Positions 1 to 8,009 of a stretch of DNA of 22,249 bases are shown one piece after another; positions within the stretch are counted from its first letter, which is position 1, and the number at the start of each line of letters is the position of its first letter. Both the position numbers and the translations under genes were made by a program. The stretch is from Tateyamaria sp. (GTDB taxonomy: Bacteria; Pseudomonadota; Alphaproteobacteria; Rhodobacterales; Rhodobacteraceae), in assembly GCA_018668195.1 (NCBI GenBank), contig JABITU010000153.1, forward strand, positions 1-22,249. The letters are read 5' to 3'. The notes beneath the pieces are model-generated. The model did no database searches and was not told the origin of the DNA. It was given only the letters and a program-made list of their open reading frames with translations.

Positions 1-1
1 C

Positions 2-427
2 AAGCGGATGATCTCAGGGCTCGTTTTAAAGTACCTGAATGGGGAGTGTTTTGTCATATGGCGAGGCTACGAAACCACCCTGCTCGCTTCAACCGAGTTT
101 AATCTGACAGTACCCGCTGGGGGCATATCCGCGCCGGTGTCCGTGACGTTCCTAAATGCGCTCAAGATGGAAAGGGCCGCATTTATTGCAACGATATCGA
201 TCTTCTTTGTCGCGATGTCAGCTGTTCAAATCCCCACTTTGATCAGCTTGGGTATCCTGACCCAAGACCGGCTTTTGTTTAGCGTTTTTGCTTTGATCCC
301 CCTGCTTGGCGGCATGCCAATTGGGGCATGGATCGCAAGGCACGTGGATGCTGCTATCTTTGACAAGGTGGTTCTGGCGCTTTTGTTTGTCGTTGCGCTG
401 AAGTTGATCTTCTTTCCAAATAGCTAG
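2..427 (+). CDS. TauE/SafE family permease, C-terminal part (5' end missing or disrupted)
   Basis: The frame is open from the left edge of the window to a TAG stop. From about base 116 the protein looks like the second half of a TauE/SafE (DUF81) membrane permease: a GGISAP motif, a short loop, then hydrophobic segments ending in VALLFVVALKLIFF. Family members export or import small sulfur-containing or organic anions. The first ~38 residues in this frame are polar and do not resemble the helix that normally precedes the GGISAP motif, and neither other forward frame supplies it. The gene may therefore be a 5'-truncated or frameshifted remnant, but the window edge prevents certainty. Its stop overlaps the stop of the convergent monooxygenase by 3 nt. 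The family call for the C-terminal part is fairly firm; intactness is not. Confidence 0.6.
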   Translation, partial: KRMISGLVLKYLNGECFVIWRGYETTLLASTEFNLTVPAGGISAPVSVTFLNALKMERAAFIATISIFFVAMSAVQIPTLISLGILTQDRLLFSVFALIPLLGGMPIGAWIARHVDAAIFDKVVLALLFVVALKLIFFPNS

Positions 428-2037
428 GTTTGTCCTGTTACGTGCGCCGCAAGTTGTGCAGGATCATTCGGCGCAGCATTTGAACGCCAAGCGATATGTA
501 AATCAGGGCGTAACAAGAACAGATCGCGCCCATAAAGTGCACGCAGGCGCGGATCGTCAATGATCTCTTCCTGCACTGGCGCGCCGATGTCATGCAGCGC
601 AGAGGTGATCGCGTGGCCTGCAGATACATCCTGCCCAAAGTTCAACACTGTATAACTGCGCCCGAACCCATCCAAGATCGACACGTCCGGTGCGACCCAA
701 GCATGCGGCATGCGCACACCTGTCCAAGCGGTTGGATCGTAAGTGCGAAACAACTGTCCGGGGCCGCCAGGCTCTTCGGTGATGACAGGGCTGCCAACAT
801 AGCGATAGCCAAGTTCGGCACCGATCATTTCGTTGGTCTTGCGTTGTTCTTCGTCTGCAACCCGGACAAATTCGGCGCGGGCCACGTCCTGTTCCGCACC
901 GCCGCTGTCCAACTCTGGCCGCCACATCGACCGCCATTTTCGCCGACCGGTCGAGGCATACCGTGAAGCGCCGATGTTGCGGTCGCCAACTTGCCTGCGC
1001 TCAACCTCGTAGGATGCCAAAAGTGCCGGTCCGCCCCAGCCTTGCAGCGATGCGGCAATTTTCCATGACAGATCAATAGCGTCTCCAATGCCGGTGTTCA
1101 TACCCAACCCACCAGTCGGGATCACCAGATGGGCAGAGTCTCCAGCAAGGAAAACCCGACCGGTTCCATAACTATCGGCCAGCAAGAGGTTCTGTTTCCA
1201 TTCGCCAACGTACAGCATTTCATAGTCAATCGGCTGGCCAACTACCTTTTCAAACTGCGCCGCCATCGCCGCGTCGCTATCGACCACAGCATGTAAGGTC
1301 CAATGACGGGTGGAATCCTGCATGATCAGGAAAGAGCTTGCAGCATCTGCGACATGATAATGACGCCCCTGCCCCGGTCCGGGCCCCATCGGCAAGCGGT
1401 CAAACAGATCATCGCAACGATAAAGCGCTTGGCGCATCCGCGCGATGTTCCCCTCGCCCGTAAGACTAATTCCAAGGGCGCGGCGAACGGGGCTGCCGCC
1501 ACCATCGCATCCAACAAGGTAGTCCGCGCGGATGTCTTGTGCTTGCCCCGCGATATGGACTGTTGCCGTCACACCACCGGCATCTTGGGTGAGGTTTTCA
1601 TATTCACAGCCGTAGATGACTTCGATAGTCGGAAGGCTCTCGGCAACTTCGCGCAACAGCGGTTCCAAAGTATATTGGGAAATCAGCTGATAAGTTTCTG
1701 CTGGCATCGATGTATCTTGGCAGGCCGCGATCTGTGCCCGCGCATCATCGACGGATGGGTAATCCAAGCGCAGCCAAGGTTCCTCGCACATTGAACGGAC
1801 AATAAACACATCCATGGACACATCCGAGAGCAATCCTGCAGCGCGAATTCGCGTCGACAGCCCCATACGGCGGAAGATCTCCATCGTGCGGGCATTGCAG
1901 CGTTCCATTTTAGGCAGAAACTCTGGCCCCGGCTTTTTATCGACCAAAAGGCAGCGGATACCTTGCTGACCAAGGTCAATGGCAAGCGTCAGACCAACGG
2001 GTCCGGCACCAACGATGAGCACCTGCGTTCTGCGCAA
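424..2037 (-). CDS. FAD-dependent aromatic monooxygenase (PheA/TfdB/UbiH-type)
   Basis: A 537-residue class A flavoprotein monooxygenase that would hydroxylate an aromatic ring using NAD(P)H and O2. Visible motifs are the N-terminal dinucleotide-binding GAGPVG (residues 10-15), the CDG motif (177-179) and the FAD ribityl-binding GD motif (AGDSAH at 298-303), followed by PTGGLGMNTGIGDA. The C-terminal ~150 residues, with RDLFLLRPD near the end, fit the thioredoxin-like domain of phenol-hydroxylase-type enzymes. I set the start at a TTG at 2037 because AGGAG lies 6 nt upstream and the protein then begins MRRTQVLIVGAGPVG, as in the family. An in-frame ATG at 2157 would add 40 residues unlike the family and would cover the promoter and operator. 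It is divergent from the aldolase and probably acts with it. The substrate cannot be read from sequence; a hydroxybenzoate-like acid is a guess. Confidence 0.88.
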   Translation of the reverse strand: MRRTQVLIVGAGPVGLTLAIDLGQQGIRCLLVDKKPGPEFLPKMERCNARTMEIFRRMGLSTRIRAAGLLSDVSMDVFIVRSMCEEPWLRLDYPSVDDARAQIAACQDTSMPAETYQLISQYTLEPLLREVAESLPTIEVIYGCEYENLTQDAGGVTATVHIAGQAQDIRADYLVGCDGGGSPVRRALGISLTGEGNIARMRQALYRCDDLFDRLPMGPGPGQGRHYHVADAASSFLIMQDSTRHWTLHAVVDSDAAMAAQFEKVVGQPIDYEMLYVGEWKQNLLLADSYGTGRVFLAGDSAHLVIPTGGLGMNTGIGDAIDLSWKIAASLQGWGGPALLASYEVERRQVGDRNIGASRYASTGRRKWRSMWRPELDSGGAEQDVARAEFVRVADEEQRKTNEMIGAELGYRYVGSPVITEEPGGPGQLFRTYDPTAWTGVRMPHAWVAPDVSILDGFGRSYTVLNFGQDVSAGHAITSALHDIGAPVQEEIIDDPRLRALYGRDLFLLRPDLHIAWRSNAAPNDPAQLAAHVTGQT

Positions 2038-2066
2038 AGTAATCTCCTTTGAAATGATTTCACCTG

Positions 2067-2094
2067 AGCATAGACGTGGGTACGTTCCGTTCAA
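2067..2094 (-). promoter_or_regulatory. Sigma70-type promoter of the FAD monooxygenase
   Basis: On the minus strand TTGAAC (2094-2089) is followed after 16 nt by TATGCT (2072-2067). Transcription would start about 23 nt before the TTG start at 2037, leaving room for the AGGAG ribosome-binding site at 2048-2044. The GTTCC-N7-GGAAC repeat lies 16 nt upstream of the -35 box, a position typical of an activator. Prediction from sequence only. Confidence 0.5.
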
Positions 2095-2110
2095 AATAAC
2101 ATCGCGCCCT

Positions 2111-2127
2111 GTTCCTTTAAGTGGAAC
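2111..2127. promoter_or_regulatory. Operator candidate, GTTCC-N7-GGAAC (copy 1)
   Basis: GTTCCTTTAAGTGGAAC is a perfect 5+7+5 inverted repeat in the intergenic region between the divergent monooxygenase and aldolase genes. Copies with the same arms and spacing (one arm base differs in the third) occur at 5117-5133 and 10439-10455, also beside promoters. Further GTTC half-sites flank it at 2084, 2089 and 2131. It is probably bound by a dimeric regulator that is not encoded in the window. The TGGAAC-type arms recall IclR-family sites, but this family assignment is only a guess. Confidence 0.6.
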
Positions 2128-2133
2128 GGCGTT

Positions 2134-2162
2134 CTGGATTGGCTTTGTCGGCGCCAATCCAG
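2134..2162. repeat. Perfect 10-bp inverted repeat upstream of the aldolase
   Basis: The arms CTGGATTGGC (2134-2143) and GCCAATCCAG (2153-2162) are exact reverse complements around a 9-nt spacer. The repeat sits between operator copy 1 and the aldolase start at 2194. No T-run follows, so it is not a classical terminator. It could be a second operator overlapping the aldolase promoter (a weak TTTGTC-N17-TAGGAT is possible at 2144-2172) or a stem-loop in the leader RNA. Confidence 0.55.
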
Positions 2163-2193
2163 CCTCTAGGATTTGTCCGTGAGGTGGATTACG

Positions 2194-2928
2194 ATGTCAG
2201 AGCAAAAAACACTCCTGCGCGATTTGGTGATCGCAAGCCGCATCCTTGCCAATGAAGGGATTTGCGACGCTTTTGGCCACATCAGTGTGCGCAACCCGAC
2301 CAACTCGGAACGGTTCTTTCTGGCCCGCGCAATCGCGCCCGAATTGGTGAATCTTGATGACATTATTGAATTCTATTTGGATGGAACAGCCGTGTCCGAC
2401 ACGCGCAAACCGTTTCTGGAGCGGTTCATCCACGGCACATTGATGGCCGCCCGCCCTGATGTGCAATCCGTGGTGCACAGCCATTCGCGGGGTGTCATTC
2501 CCTTTGGCGTGACCAACACTCCGATCCGGCCTTTGCTGCATTCCTGCGGTGTACTTGGACATGATGTACCCGTCTGGGATGCAGGGGATGCTTTTGGTGA
2601 TACTAACCTTTTGATTTCCAGCAATGACATGGGCGATGATTTTGCCGCCCGGCTTGGCGATGGACGCGCAGCCCTGATGCGAGGGCACGGATCCACCGTG
2701 GTTGGCCGTTCGATCCAAGAGGCGGTCTATACGGCGATTTATCTTGACGTGAACGCACAGTTGCAAGCCGACGCAATGCAGCTGGGAACAGTGAAATATC
2801 TGACAGATGGCGAAATTGATCTGATCCAATCCCGACTGGGCGATGCCAAGCCCGGCGAAGGCTATGACCGAACCTGGCAATACTGGGCGCGCCGCGCGGG
2901 CTTTGGCTCCGACGCACCCATTCCCTAA
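2194..2928 (+). CDS. Class II aldolase/adducin family protein, probable aldolase or decarboxylase
   Basis: A 244-residue cytosolic metal-dependent enzyme of the class II aldolase family. The family features are in order: GHIS near residue 28, the acidic residue and His of ERFIHG (E76, H80), the metal-binding HSH (95-97) and the third His in MRGHGST (H165). Members include fuculose-phosphate aldolase but also the decarboxylases PhtC (3,4-dihydroxyphthalate) and hydroxycarboxymuconic-semialdehyde decarboxylases. The neighbouring flavin monooxygenase favours such a decarboxylase role, but that is inferred. The start at 2194 has GAGGTGG 6 nt upstream; a TTG 21 nt earlier is less likely. It begins the aldolase, MFS and EamA gene group, with the MFS gene 4 nt after its stop. 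Confidence 0.82.
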   Translation: MSEQKTLLRDLVIASRILANEGICDAFGHISVRNPTNSERFFLARAIAPELVNLDDIIEFYLDGTAVSDTRKPFLERFIHGTLMAARPDVQSVVHSHSRGVIPFGVTNTPIRPLLHSCGVLGHDVPVWDAGDAFGDTNLLISSNDMGDDFAARLGDGRAALMRGHGSTVVGRSIQEAVYTAIYLDVNAQLQADAMQLGTVKYLTDGEIDLIQSRLGDAKPGEGYDRTWQYWARRAGFGSDAPIP

Positions 2929-2932
2929 AGCG

Positions 2933-4165
2933 ATGGCCTTTGGCGCACGGACCCGGTCCGGCCTTGTTGCGTTTCAACACGCCGGATTTCGCAACTATTG
3001 GATCGCGCTGATTTGCACGGGTTTTGCCGTTCAAATTCAAACTGTGGCCGTGGGCTGGCAGGTCTATGATCTGACCCGCAACACTTTTGATCTTGGGCTG
3101 ATTGGGCTGTCACAATTTGCCCCCGCACTTTTGCTTGTGTTCGTCACAGGCACCGTGGCGGACCGCTTTTCGCGACGCTGGATCATTGGCATCAATCTGT
3201 GCGTCATGGCAACAGGTGCAACAGGTTTGCTATTGCTGACCACCAGCGGTATCCCCCACGTTGGATTTATCTTTCTGCTGATGGCGGTATTCGGCACGGC
3301 GCGCGCATTCTATAACCCAGCCCGCCAATCCATCGTCCCAAACCTTGTGCCTCCAAACCACCTGGCCCAAGCGATTGCCACAACATCCAGCGGGGCCCAA
3401 ATTTCAACCATATGCGGGCCTGTGGCGGGCGGCTTGCTTTATGGGCTTAGCCCTAATGCGGCCTATGGAACATCGGTTATCTTGTTTTTGACCTCAGCCT
3501 TGCTGGTGCTCAATCTGCCAAAACTCGCGCAAAACCTGTCGAAACGTGCGACCAACTGGGAAACGCTGAGTGCCGGATTCCGCTATATCTGGACACAAAA
3601 GGTCATCTTGGGCGCAATTTCACTGGACCTTTTTGCCGTTATCCTTGGCGGTGCGACGGCACTTTTACCTGTCTTTGCGCGCGATGTGCTTGATATTGGT
3701 CCGATAGGATTGGGTTTTTTGCGGGCAGGTCCCGGCATTGGGGCGATTATTGTCGGCCTATACCTGATGGCCAATCCGATCACTGACCACGCAGGCCGGG
3801 CGATGTTTATTGCGATTGCGATATTTGGCGTCTTTACGACAGTTTTTGCCCTATCCGAAACAGTTTGGCTGTCTATCGCTGCGCTGATCATCCTTGGCGG
3901 TGCGGATATGGTCAGTATCTTTGTGCGCAGCACGCTGATTCAGCTTTGGACGCCCGACGAGCTGCGTGGTCGGGTGAATGCGGTCAATCAGGTTTTTATC
4001 GGTGCGTCAAACGAGGTGGGGGCTTTCCGGGCCGGGTCGCTTGCGGCGGTTATGGGTCCGGTCACGGCTGTCTTGATAGGCGGTGTTGGCACGCTGATCG
4101 TTGCAGGTGTCTGGCTTAGGAAGTTTCCCGAATTAGGCCGGATCAATAAGCTGGACGGCACATGA
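2933..4165 (+). CDS. MFS transporter, MFS_3 (EntS-like) family
   Basis: A 410-residue polytopic inner-membrane protein with about 12 hydrophobic segments. The loop 2-3 motif GTVADRFSRRW is the canonical MFS motif A, and the late NEVGAFRAG segment is typical of the MFS_3 group, which mostly exports small organic molecules such as siderophores or drugs. I chose the ATG at 2933, 4 nt after the aldolase stop, because the protein then begins a few residues before the first helix (FRNYWIALI). In-frame ATGs at 2843 and 2864 would overlap the aldolase and add a non-conserved tail. No strong ribosome-binding site is seen, so translation may be coupled to the aldolase. A role in efflux of an aromatic substrate or toxic intermediate is inferred from position. 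Confidence 0.85.
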   Translation: MAFGARTRSGLVAFQHAGFRNYWIALICTGFAVQIQTVAVGWQVYDLTRNTFDLGLIGLSQFAPALLLVFVTGTVADRFSRRWIIGINLCVMATGATGLLLLTTSGIPHVGFIFLLMAVFGTARAFYNPARQSIVPNLVPPNHLAQAIATTSSGAQISTICGPVAGGLLYGLSPNAAYGTSVILFLTSALLVLNLPKLAQNLSKRATNWETLSAGFRYIWTQKVILGAISLDLFAVILGGATALLPVFARDVLDIGPIGLGFLRAGPGIGAIIVGLYLMANPITDHAGRAMFIAIAIFGVFTTVFALSETVWLSIAALIILGGADMVSIFVRSTLIQLWTPDELRGRVNAVNQVFIGASNEVGAFRAGSLAAVMGPVTAVLIGGVGTLIVAGVWLRKFPELGRINKLDGT

Positions 4166-4193
4166 TTCCTTACCTTCATCGGAGGTATGTATA

Positions 4194-5099
4194 ATGCCGG
4201 GGCTTTTAGGCGAAAGCCTTGCTGTTTTATCTGCGCTGTCCTTTGCGCTGTTCAACATTGTGATCTCTGGGTCGGCTGGATCACGCGGTGACAAAGGTGT
4301 GTTGTTCTCGGTCGTCGTGACTATTGGGTTTTCATTTGTCCTTTTCTTAATACTCGAGGCAGGTCGACTTGATCTAACAATTTCGCGGAACACAGCCTTG
4401 GGTGTTGGTTCTTTCGCAATGGCAGGAATTGCGGCGATGGTCTTTGGGCGTACATTAGTTTTTGACTCGATCCGAAGGCTTGGGGCAACGCGCGCGTCTG
4501 CCGTTAAACGGTTGAACCCGTTCTTCTCGGTTCTTCTGGCCGCGCTGTTCTTGTCAGAGGCCGTGACGCGATATGACTTTATCGGTCTTGTCATCATTGC
4601 CATCGCCTTCGGCATTTTGATCCAAACCAGTTTTAGAAAAGGCCAAGTTGGCAGTGATGCACCACGACCCATTGCTTATATGATCGGCGCAGGGGCCGCT
4701 TTGGCCTATGCGGTGTCCTATATTTTTCGAAAGGCCGGGCTGAACGTGATGGACGCTCCGGCACTTGGTACTTTCATCAGTGCCCTATCTGGCTTTCTTG
4801 GCTTTGCAATCATGGCTGCTTTTTCGGCGCGGTACAGGCCGATGTTCACGAATCTGTTTAAGAATATCGACCGCCACATAATGGCCGCCGCTGTTCTGGT
4901 GTCGATGGGGCAGATTCTGATGTTCGCTGCCTTGGCCTATGAAAAGGTATCCACAGTCGTGATGATTTCATCGCTAGAAGTGTTCTTTTCAATCTTCCTT
5001 GCCACCGTTGTCTTCCGAACAGAGGCGCGCCCTGCCCCGACAATCCTTGTCGCCGCGGCCCTTGCAGTCATTGGTGTTGTTCTTGTTGCATCTGCATAG
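4194..5099 (+). CDS. EamA/DMT-superfamily permease (first copy)
   Basis: A 301-residue inner-membrane protein with about ten hydrophobic helices in two EamA repeats. The first repeat ends with the helix pair around RLNPFFSVLLAALFLSE and the second with VSTVVMISSLEVFFSIFLA. The family transports amino acids, purines and other metabolites, usually as exporters. A strong GGAGG (4181-4185) lies 8 nt before the ATG. The gene follows the MFS gene by 28 nt and probably shares its transcript. The substrate is unknown. A second EamA gene lies at 18609, and both are next to putative ring-modifying enzymes, so they may move related compounds. No T-run terminator follows. Confidence 0.83.
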   Translation: MPGLLGESLAVLSALSFALFNIVISGSAGSRGDKGVLFSVVVTIGFSFVLFLILEAGRLDLTISRNTALGVGSFAMAGIAAMVFGRTLVFDSIRRLGATRASAVKRLNPFFSVLLAALFLSEAVTRYDFIGLVIIAIAFGILIQTSFRKGQVGSDAPRPIAYMIGAGAALAYAVSYIFRKAGLNVMDAPALGTFISALSGFLGFAIMAAFSARYRPMFTNLFKNIDRHIMAAAVLVSMGQILMFAALAYEKVSTVVMISSLEVFFSIFLATVVFRTEARPAPTILVAAALAVIGVVLVASA

Positions 5100-5116
5100 T
5101 TCACACACATCTGTCG

Positions 5117-5133
5117 TTCCCTCATATGGAACG
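5117..5133. promoter_or_regulatory. Operator candidate, GTTCC-N7-GGAAC (copy 2)
   Basis: GTTCCCTCATATGGAAC has the same 5+7+5 arms as copy 1, extended by one pair (C at 5116, G at 5134). Its centre lies about 50 nt upstream of the predicted start of the tctC transcript, 9 nt before the -35 box. The spacer CTCATAT is close to the spacer CCTATAT of copy 3. Confidence 0.6.
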
Positions 5134-5142
5134 CCGTCCCAT

Positions 5143-5170
5143 TGACTGAAAATCTGGACGCGCCTAACAT
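5143..5170 (+). promoter_or_regulatory. Sigma70-type promoter of the first TTT operon
   Basis: TTGACT (5143-5148) is followed after 16 nt by TAACAT (5165-5170), directly downstream of operator copy 2. If this is the start, tctC has an unusually long leader of about 215 nt (5177-5391). A promoter nearer to tctC is possible, but I found no better match. Confidence 0.5.
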
Positions 5171-5211
5171 CTTAACGCAAGGGCGTATCTGGGAGGAAAG
5201 CCCGAGGAAAG

Positions 5212-5268
5212 ATGCAATTGCAACGCGGGCGCAGGCCGATTGAGCATATGTCCGTTGATTTAGTCTAA
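5212..5268 (+). CDS. Possible 18-residue leader ORF in the tctC 5' region
   Basis: Within the 292-bp gap before tctC an ATG at 5212 is preceded by GAGGAAAG (5204-5211) and opens a short frame, MQLQRGRRPIEHMSVDLV, ending in TAA at 5268. The upstream GGGAGGAAAG copy (5191-5200) resembles the GGGAGGAAA site of tctC itself. This could be a translated leader or chance. The rest of the gap holds operator copy 2, the promoter and no recognised riboswitch. Confidence 0.2.
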   Translation: MQLQRGRRPIEHMSVDLV

Positions 5269-5391
5269 CTTAGCTTCAAGTGGCACCATACCCTTGGCCC
5301 CACATGAAAAACGATAAGAAAAAGCAGCGTAAGATATCCGTTAAAAGACGCGACGCTGACAGTACGGAAAGAAAACTCTCAGGGAGGAAAC

Positions 5392-6429
5392 ATGAGACGC
5401 ACATTTCTTAAGTCCGCGACGGCCGCTGTTGTAGCGATCACAACACTTGGCTTCGGCACAACAGTTGCAGCGCAAGACGCTGCAGAGTTTTACAAAGACA
5501 ACGTCATCAAATGGATTGTACCTTACGATCCCGGTGGCGGTTATGATGAATACAGCCGCATCATCATTCCTTACTTTGAAAAATATTCCGGCGCGCGTGT
5601 CGACATTGTCAACCTTCCCGGTTCTGGCGGCATGAAAGGTGCGGTGGAAATTTTTAACTCGCCTGCTGACGGTCTGACCGTTGGGATCATCAATGGATCT
5701 GCCATGGTAACAAACCAATTGGCTGAAATTGAGGGCGCGACTTACAAGGTTGGCGACTATAATTATCTGGGTCGCATCGTGGCAGACAAGCGCGTTATGG
5801 TTGCAAGTGAATCGTCAGGCACCACGTCATTTGAAGACCTGATGAACAACGGCATAACAGAAATCGTGGGTGCAACCGGTCTTGGCGGGTCAACTTATGT
5901 TGACGCGGTGATCACTGGCGAGGTGCTGGCAATCGACCAGCGCGTTGTCCACGGTTTTGACCGCTCTGGCGATATCCGCACGGCGATGTTGCGCGGTGAC
6001 GTGCAAACAATGTGGGGATCGCTTGGTTCAGCGCTCAGCGGGATCGAAGACGGTGATCTGAAGATTATCCTGCATGGTGAGAAAGTCGCGACTGGCATGC
6101 TGGAAGGTATCCCGTCGATCTATGACATCGCGATGACGATGGATGATGGCGAAAAGCGCGTCAAAATCCTTGAAAGCTGGGAGGCACTTTCAGCTGTTGG
6201 ACGTCCGGTTGCCGCTCCTCCGGGTATCCCAGAGGACCGTTTGGCATTTCTGCGCGAAGCCTTCGCGCAGGCCATGAACGATCCGGAGTTCGTTGCTGGC
6301 TCGCTCGAATCTGATCGTGAGCTGTCCTTTGCAAATGGTGAAGATATGTCGCGCATCGCTAAATCTGCAACAGAGCTTGAGCCGGATGTGGCCGAGCTTT
6401 TCGTCAAGGCTATCCGCGGCGAAATCTAA
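5392..6429 (+). CDS. tctC: TTT transporter substrate-binding protein (TctC/Bug family), set 1
   Basis: A 345-residue periplasmic binding protein that captures a carboxylic acid and hands it to TctA/TctB. It starts with a clear Sec signal peptide (MRRTFLKSATAA, a hydrophobic core, then a VAA-like cleavage region near residues 26-28). The mature protein has the Bug-family signature YDPGGGYDEYSR in the first ligand loop and NLPGSGGMKGA in the second region. The start has GGGAGG 4 nt upstream. An intrinsic terminator separates it from tctA, which should make binding protein more abundant than permease. Aromatic acids such as terephthalate are known substrates of this family (TphC of Comamonas), which suits the surrounding genes, but the true ligand is unknown. 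Confidence 0.9.
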   Translation: MRRTFLKSATAAVVAITTLGFGTTVAAQDAAEFYKDNVIKWIVPYDPGGGYDEYSRIIIPYFEKYSGARVDIVNLPGSGGMKGAVEIFNSPADGLTVGIINGSAMVTNQLAEIEGATYKVGDYNYLGRIVADKRVMVASESSGTTSFEDLMNNGITEIVGATGLGGSTYVDAVITGEVLAIDQRVVHGFDRSGDIRTAMLRGDVQTMWGSLGSALSGIEDGDLKIILHGEKVATGMLEGIPSIYDIAMTMDDGEKRVKILESWEALSAVGRPVAAPPGIPEDRLAFLREAFAQAMNDPEFVAGSLESDRELSFANGEDMSRIAKSATELEPDVAELFVKAIRGEI

Positions 6430-6450
6430 GCAGACAAATCGTCTGACACA

Positions 6451-6482
6451 CCCCCGCCGGATAAACCGGCGGGGGTCTTTTT
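6451..6482 (+). terminator. Intrinsic terminator/attenuator between tctC and tctA
   Basis: CCCCCGCCGG (6451-6460), loop ATAAA, CCGGCGGGGG (6466-6475), then TCTTTTT (6476-6482): a perfect 10-bp GC stem plus T-run. It ends 18 nt before tctA, so tctAB probably depends on read-through. A small CAGAC/GTCTG stem lies just upstream (6431-6445). Confidence 0.88.
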
Positions 6483-6500
6483 GGGGCAGGACCGGTAATA

Positions 6501-8009
6501 ATGACTATCTTTCAGGGCATGGCCAGTGGCTTCTTTCAATCCACAAGTTTAACCGTTTTTCCATATCTCTTTGCCGGCTCGATTTTCGGCTTGATCATTG
6601 GCGTGATCCCCGGCCTATCCGGTCACTTCGCGATGGCGATGGCGGTAACTTTCCTTTACACGATGGAACCCGCAGCCGGTATTGCGTTTATCCTTGCGGC
6701 ACATGCGACAGTGGCCCAAGGCGGCGGACTGACCGCTATTCTATTCTCGACGCCGGGCACGGGTCAGAACGCCGCGACCTTGCTGGATGGCCCGCCGATG
6801 CGCGACAAAGGCGAGGCCGGGATCGCAGTTGGTGCTGCCATGGCATCGTGCTTTTTGGGCGCAACCTTTGGCGCGATTGTTCTGGCACTTCTGATCCCTG
6901 TCTTGCGTGAAGTGGTATTATTCTTTGGCCCGCCCGAGGTTTTCGTCCTGGCCTTTCTGGCCCTGACATTCGTTGCCGTCCTTGGAAAAGAGGATATGAC
7001 CCGCAGTCTGATTGCCGCCCTTTTGGGTATGCTGCTGGCGATGGTCGGCGTCGACAATGTGACCAATACTTTCCGCTTTACCATGGGATCCGAGCGCCTT
7101 GCTGACGGGTTGCAACTTGTTCCCGTGATATTAGGGCTTTTTGCCGTCGCCGAGATGATTGACCTCTGGGTTCGTGGCGGGACACTCGCGAAAGATGTGC
7201 CCACGGCCTTGTCGGCAAAGGAGACACAAAAACAAATCTTCAAAGGCATCGGCTTGGCGTTCAAGAATTGGTGGCTGGTGATGCGCTGTTCGGCCATCGG
7301 CACTGGGATGGGTCTGATTCCGGGCCTTGGCTCGGCGCCTGCGGCCTTTGTGGCTTACGGCCATGCCAAACAATCGTCCCCTGACAGGGACACATTTGGC
7401 AAAGGCAACGTCAAAGGGGTCATCGGTCCGGAGGCTGCGAACGACGCGGTCGAAGGTGGCGCGCTTGCTTCTACACTGGCCTTCGGCATTCCCGGATCGT
7501 CGTCAATGGCGATTTTGCTGTCGGGCCTGTTCATTCTCGGCCTAGAGACCGGCCCCCGGATGTTGAACCAGAATGTCGACATTGTATTTCTGATGATTTT
7601 CACCATCATCTTTGGCAACCTGATTGGCACAATCATTGGCATGTTCCTGGTCAACCCCTTGTCGCGGGCAACCTCGATCCGGGCGTCTGTCATGGTGCCG
7701 GTTCTGATGTCTGTCATCGCGACGGGTGCCTTTGCGGGTGAACGGGCGATTTTTGATATCAGCATCGCGATTGTGTTCGGCATTGTTGGCTATGCGATGA
7801 AGGTCCTGAACTATTCGCGCGCTGCCTTGTTGATCGGCTTCGTACTTGGATTTGCGGTCGAGAAGAACCTGTATCTGGCACTGCTTCTGGATGGGCCGTT
7901 GTTTATCATGCAACCCATTCCGTTAGGACTGATGACCGTCACGATCGTCTTCTTGGGCTGGAATATTTACACAATCTATCGTGATCGCAAAAGGGTCATA
8001 CCAAAATGA
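6501..8009 (+). CDS. tctA: TTT transporter large permease subunit TctA, set 1
   Basis: A 502-residue inner-membrane subunit with about twelve helices. It carries the two TctA signature regions: GVIPGLSGHFAMA near residue 35 and GLIPGLGSAPAAF near residue 272, the latter followed by DRDTFGKGN and the conserved PEAANDA and FGIPGSSS segments. It forms the cation-coupled channel for the substrate presented by TctC. The start at 6501 follows the terminator directly, with only a weak GGGGCAGGA upstream, which would keep its level below that of tctC. Its stop overlaps the tctB start in an ATGA arrangement. Confidence 0.92.
   Translation: MTIFQGMASGFFQSTSLTVFPYLFAGSIFGLIIGVIPGLSGHFAMAMAVTFLYTMEPAAGIAFILAAHATVAQGGGLTAILFSTPGTGQNAATLLDGPPMRDKGEAGIAVGAAMASCFLGATFGAIVLALLIPVLREVVLFFGPPEVFVLAFLALTFVAVLGKEDMTRSLIAALLGMLLAMVGVDNVTNTFRFTMGSERLADGLQLVPVILGLFAVAEMIDLWVRGGTLAKDVPTALSAKETQKQIFKGIGLAFKNWWLVMRCSAIGTGMGLIPGLGSAPAAFVAYGHAKQSSPDRDTFGKGNVKGVIGPEAANDAVEGGALASTLAFGIPGSSSMAILLSGLFILGLETGPRMLNQNVDIVFLMIFTIIFGNLIGTIIGMFLVNPLSRATSIRASVMVPVLMSVIATGAFAGERAIFDISIAIVFGIVGYAMKVLNYSRAALLIGFVLGFAVEKNLYLALLLDGPLFIMQPIPLGLMTVTIVFLGWNIYTIYRDRKRVIPK

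Noticed and set aside
5191..5211. GGAGGAAAGCCCGAGGAAAG resembles the conserved GAGGAAAGUCC segment of RNase P RNA.
   Set aside because: The rest of the ~350-nt RNase P RNA is absent and the space is too short; more likely two SD-like sites.
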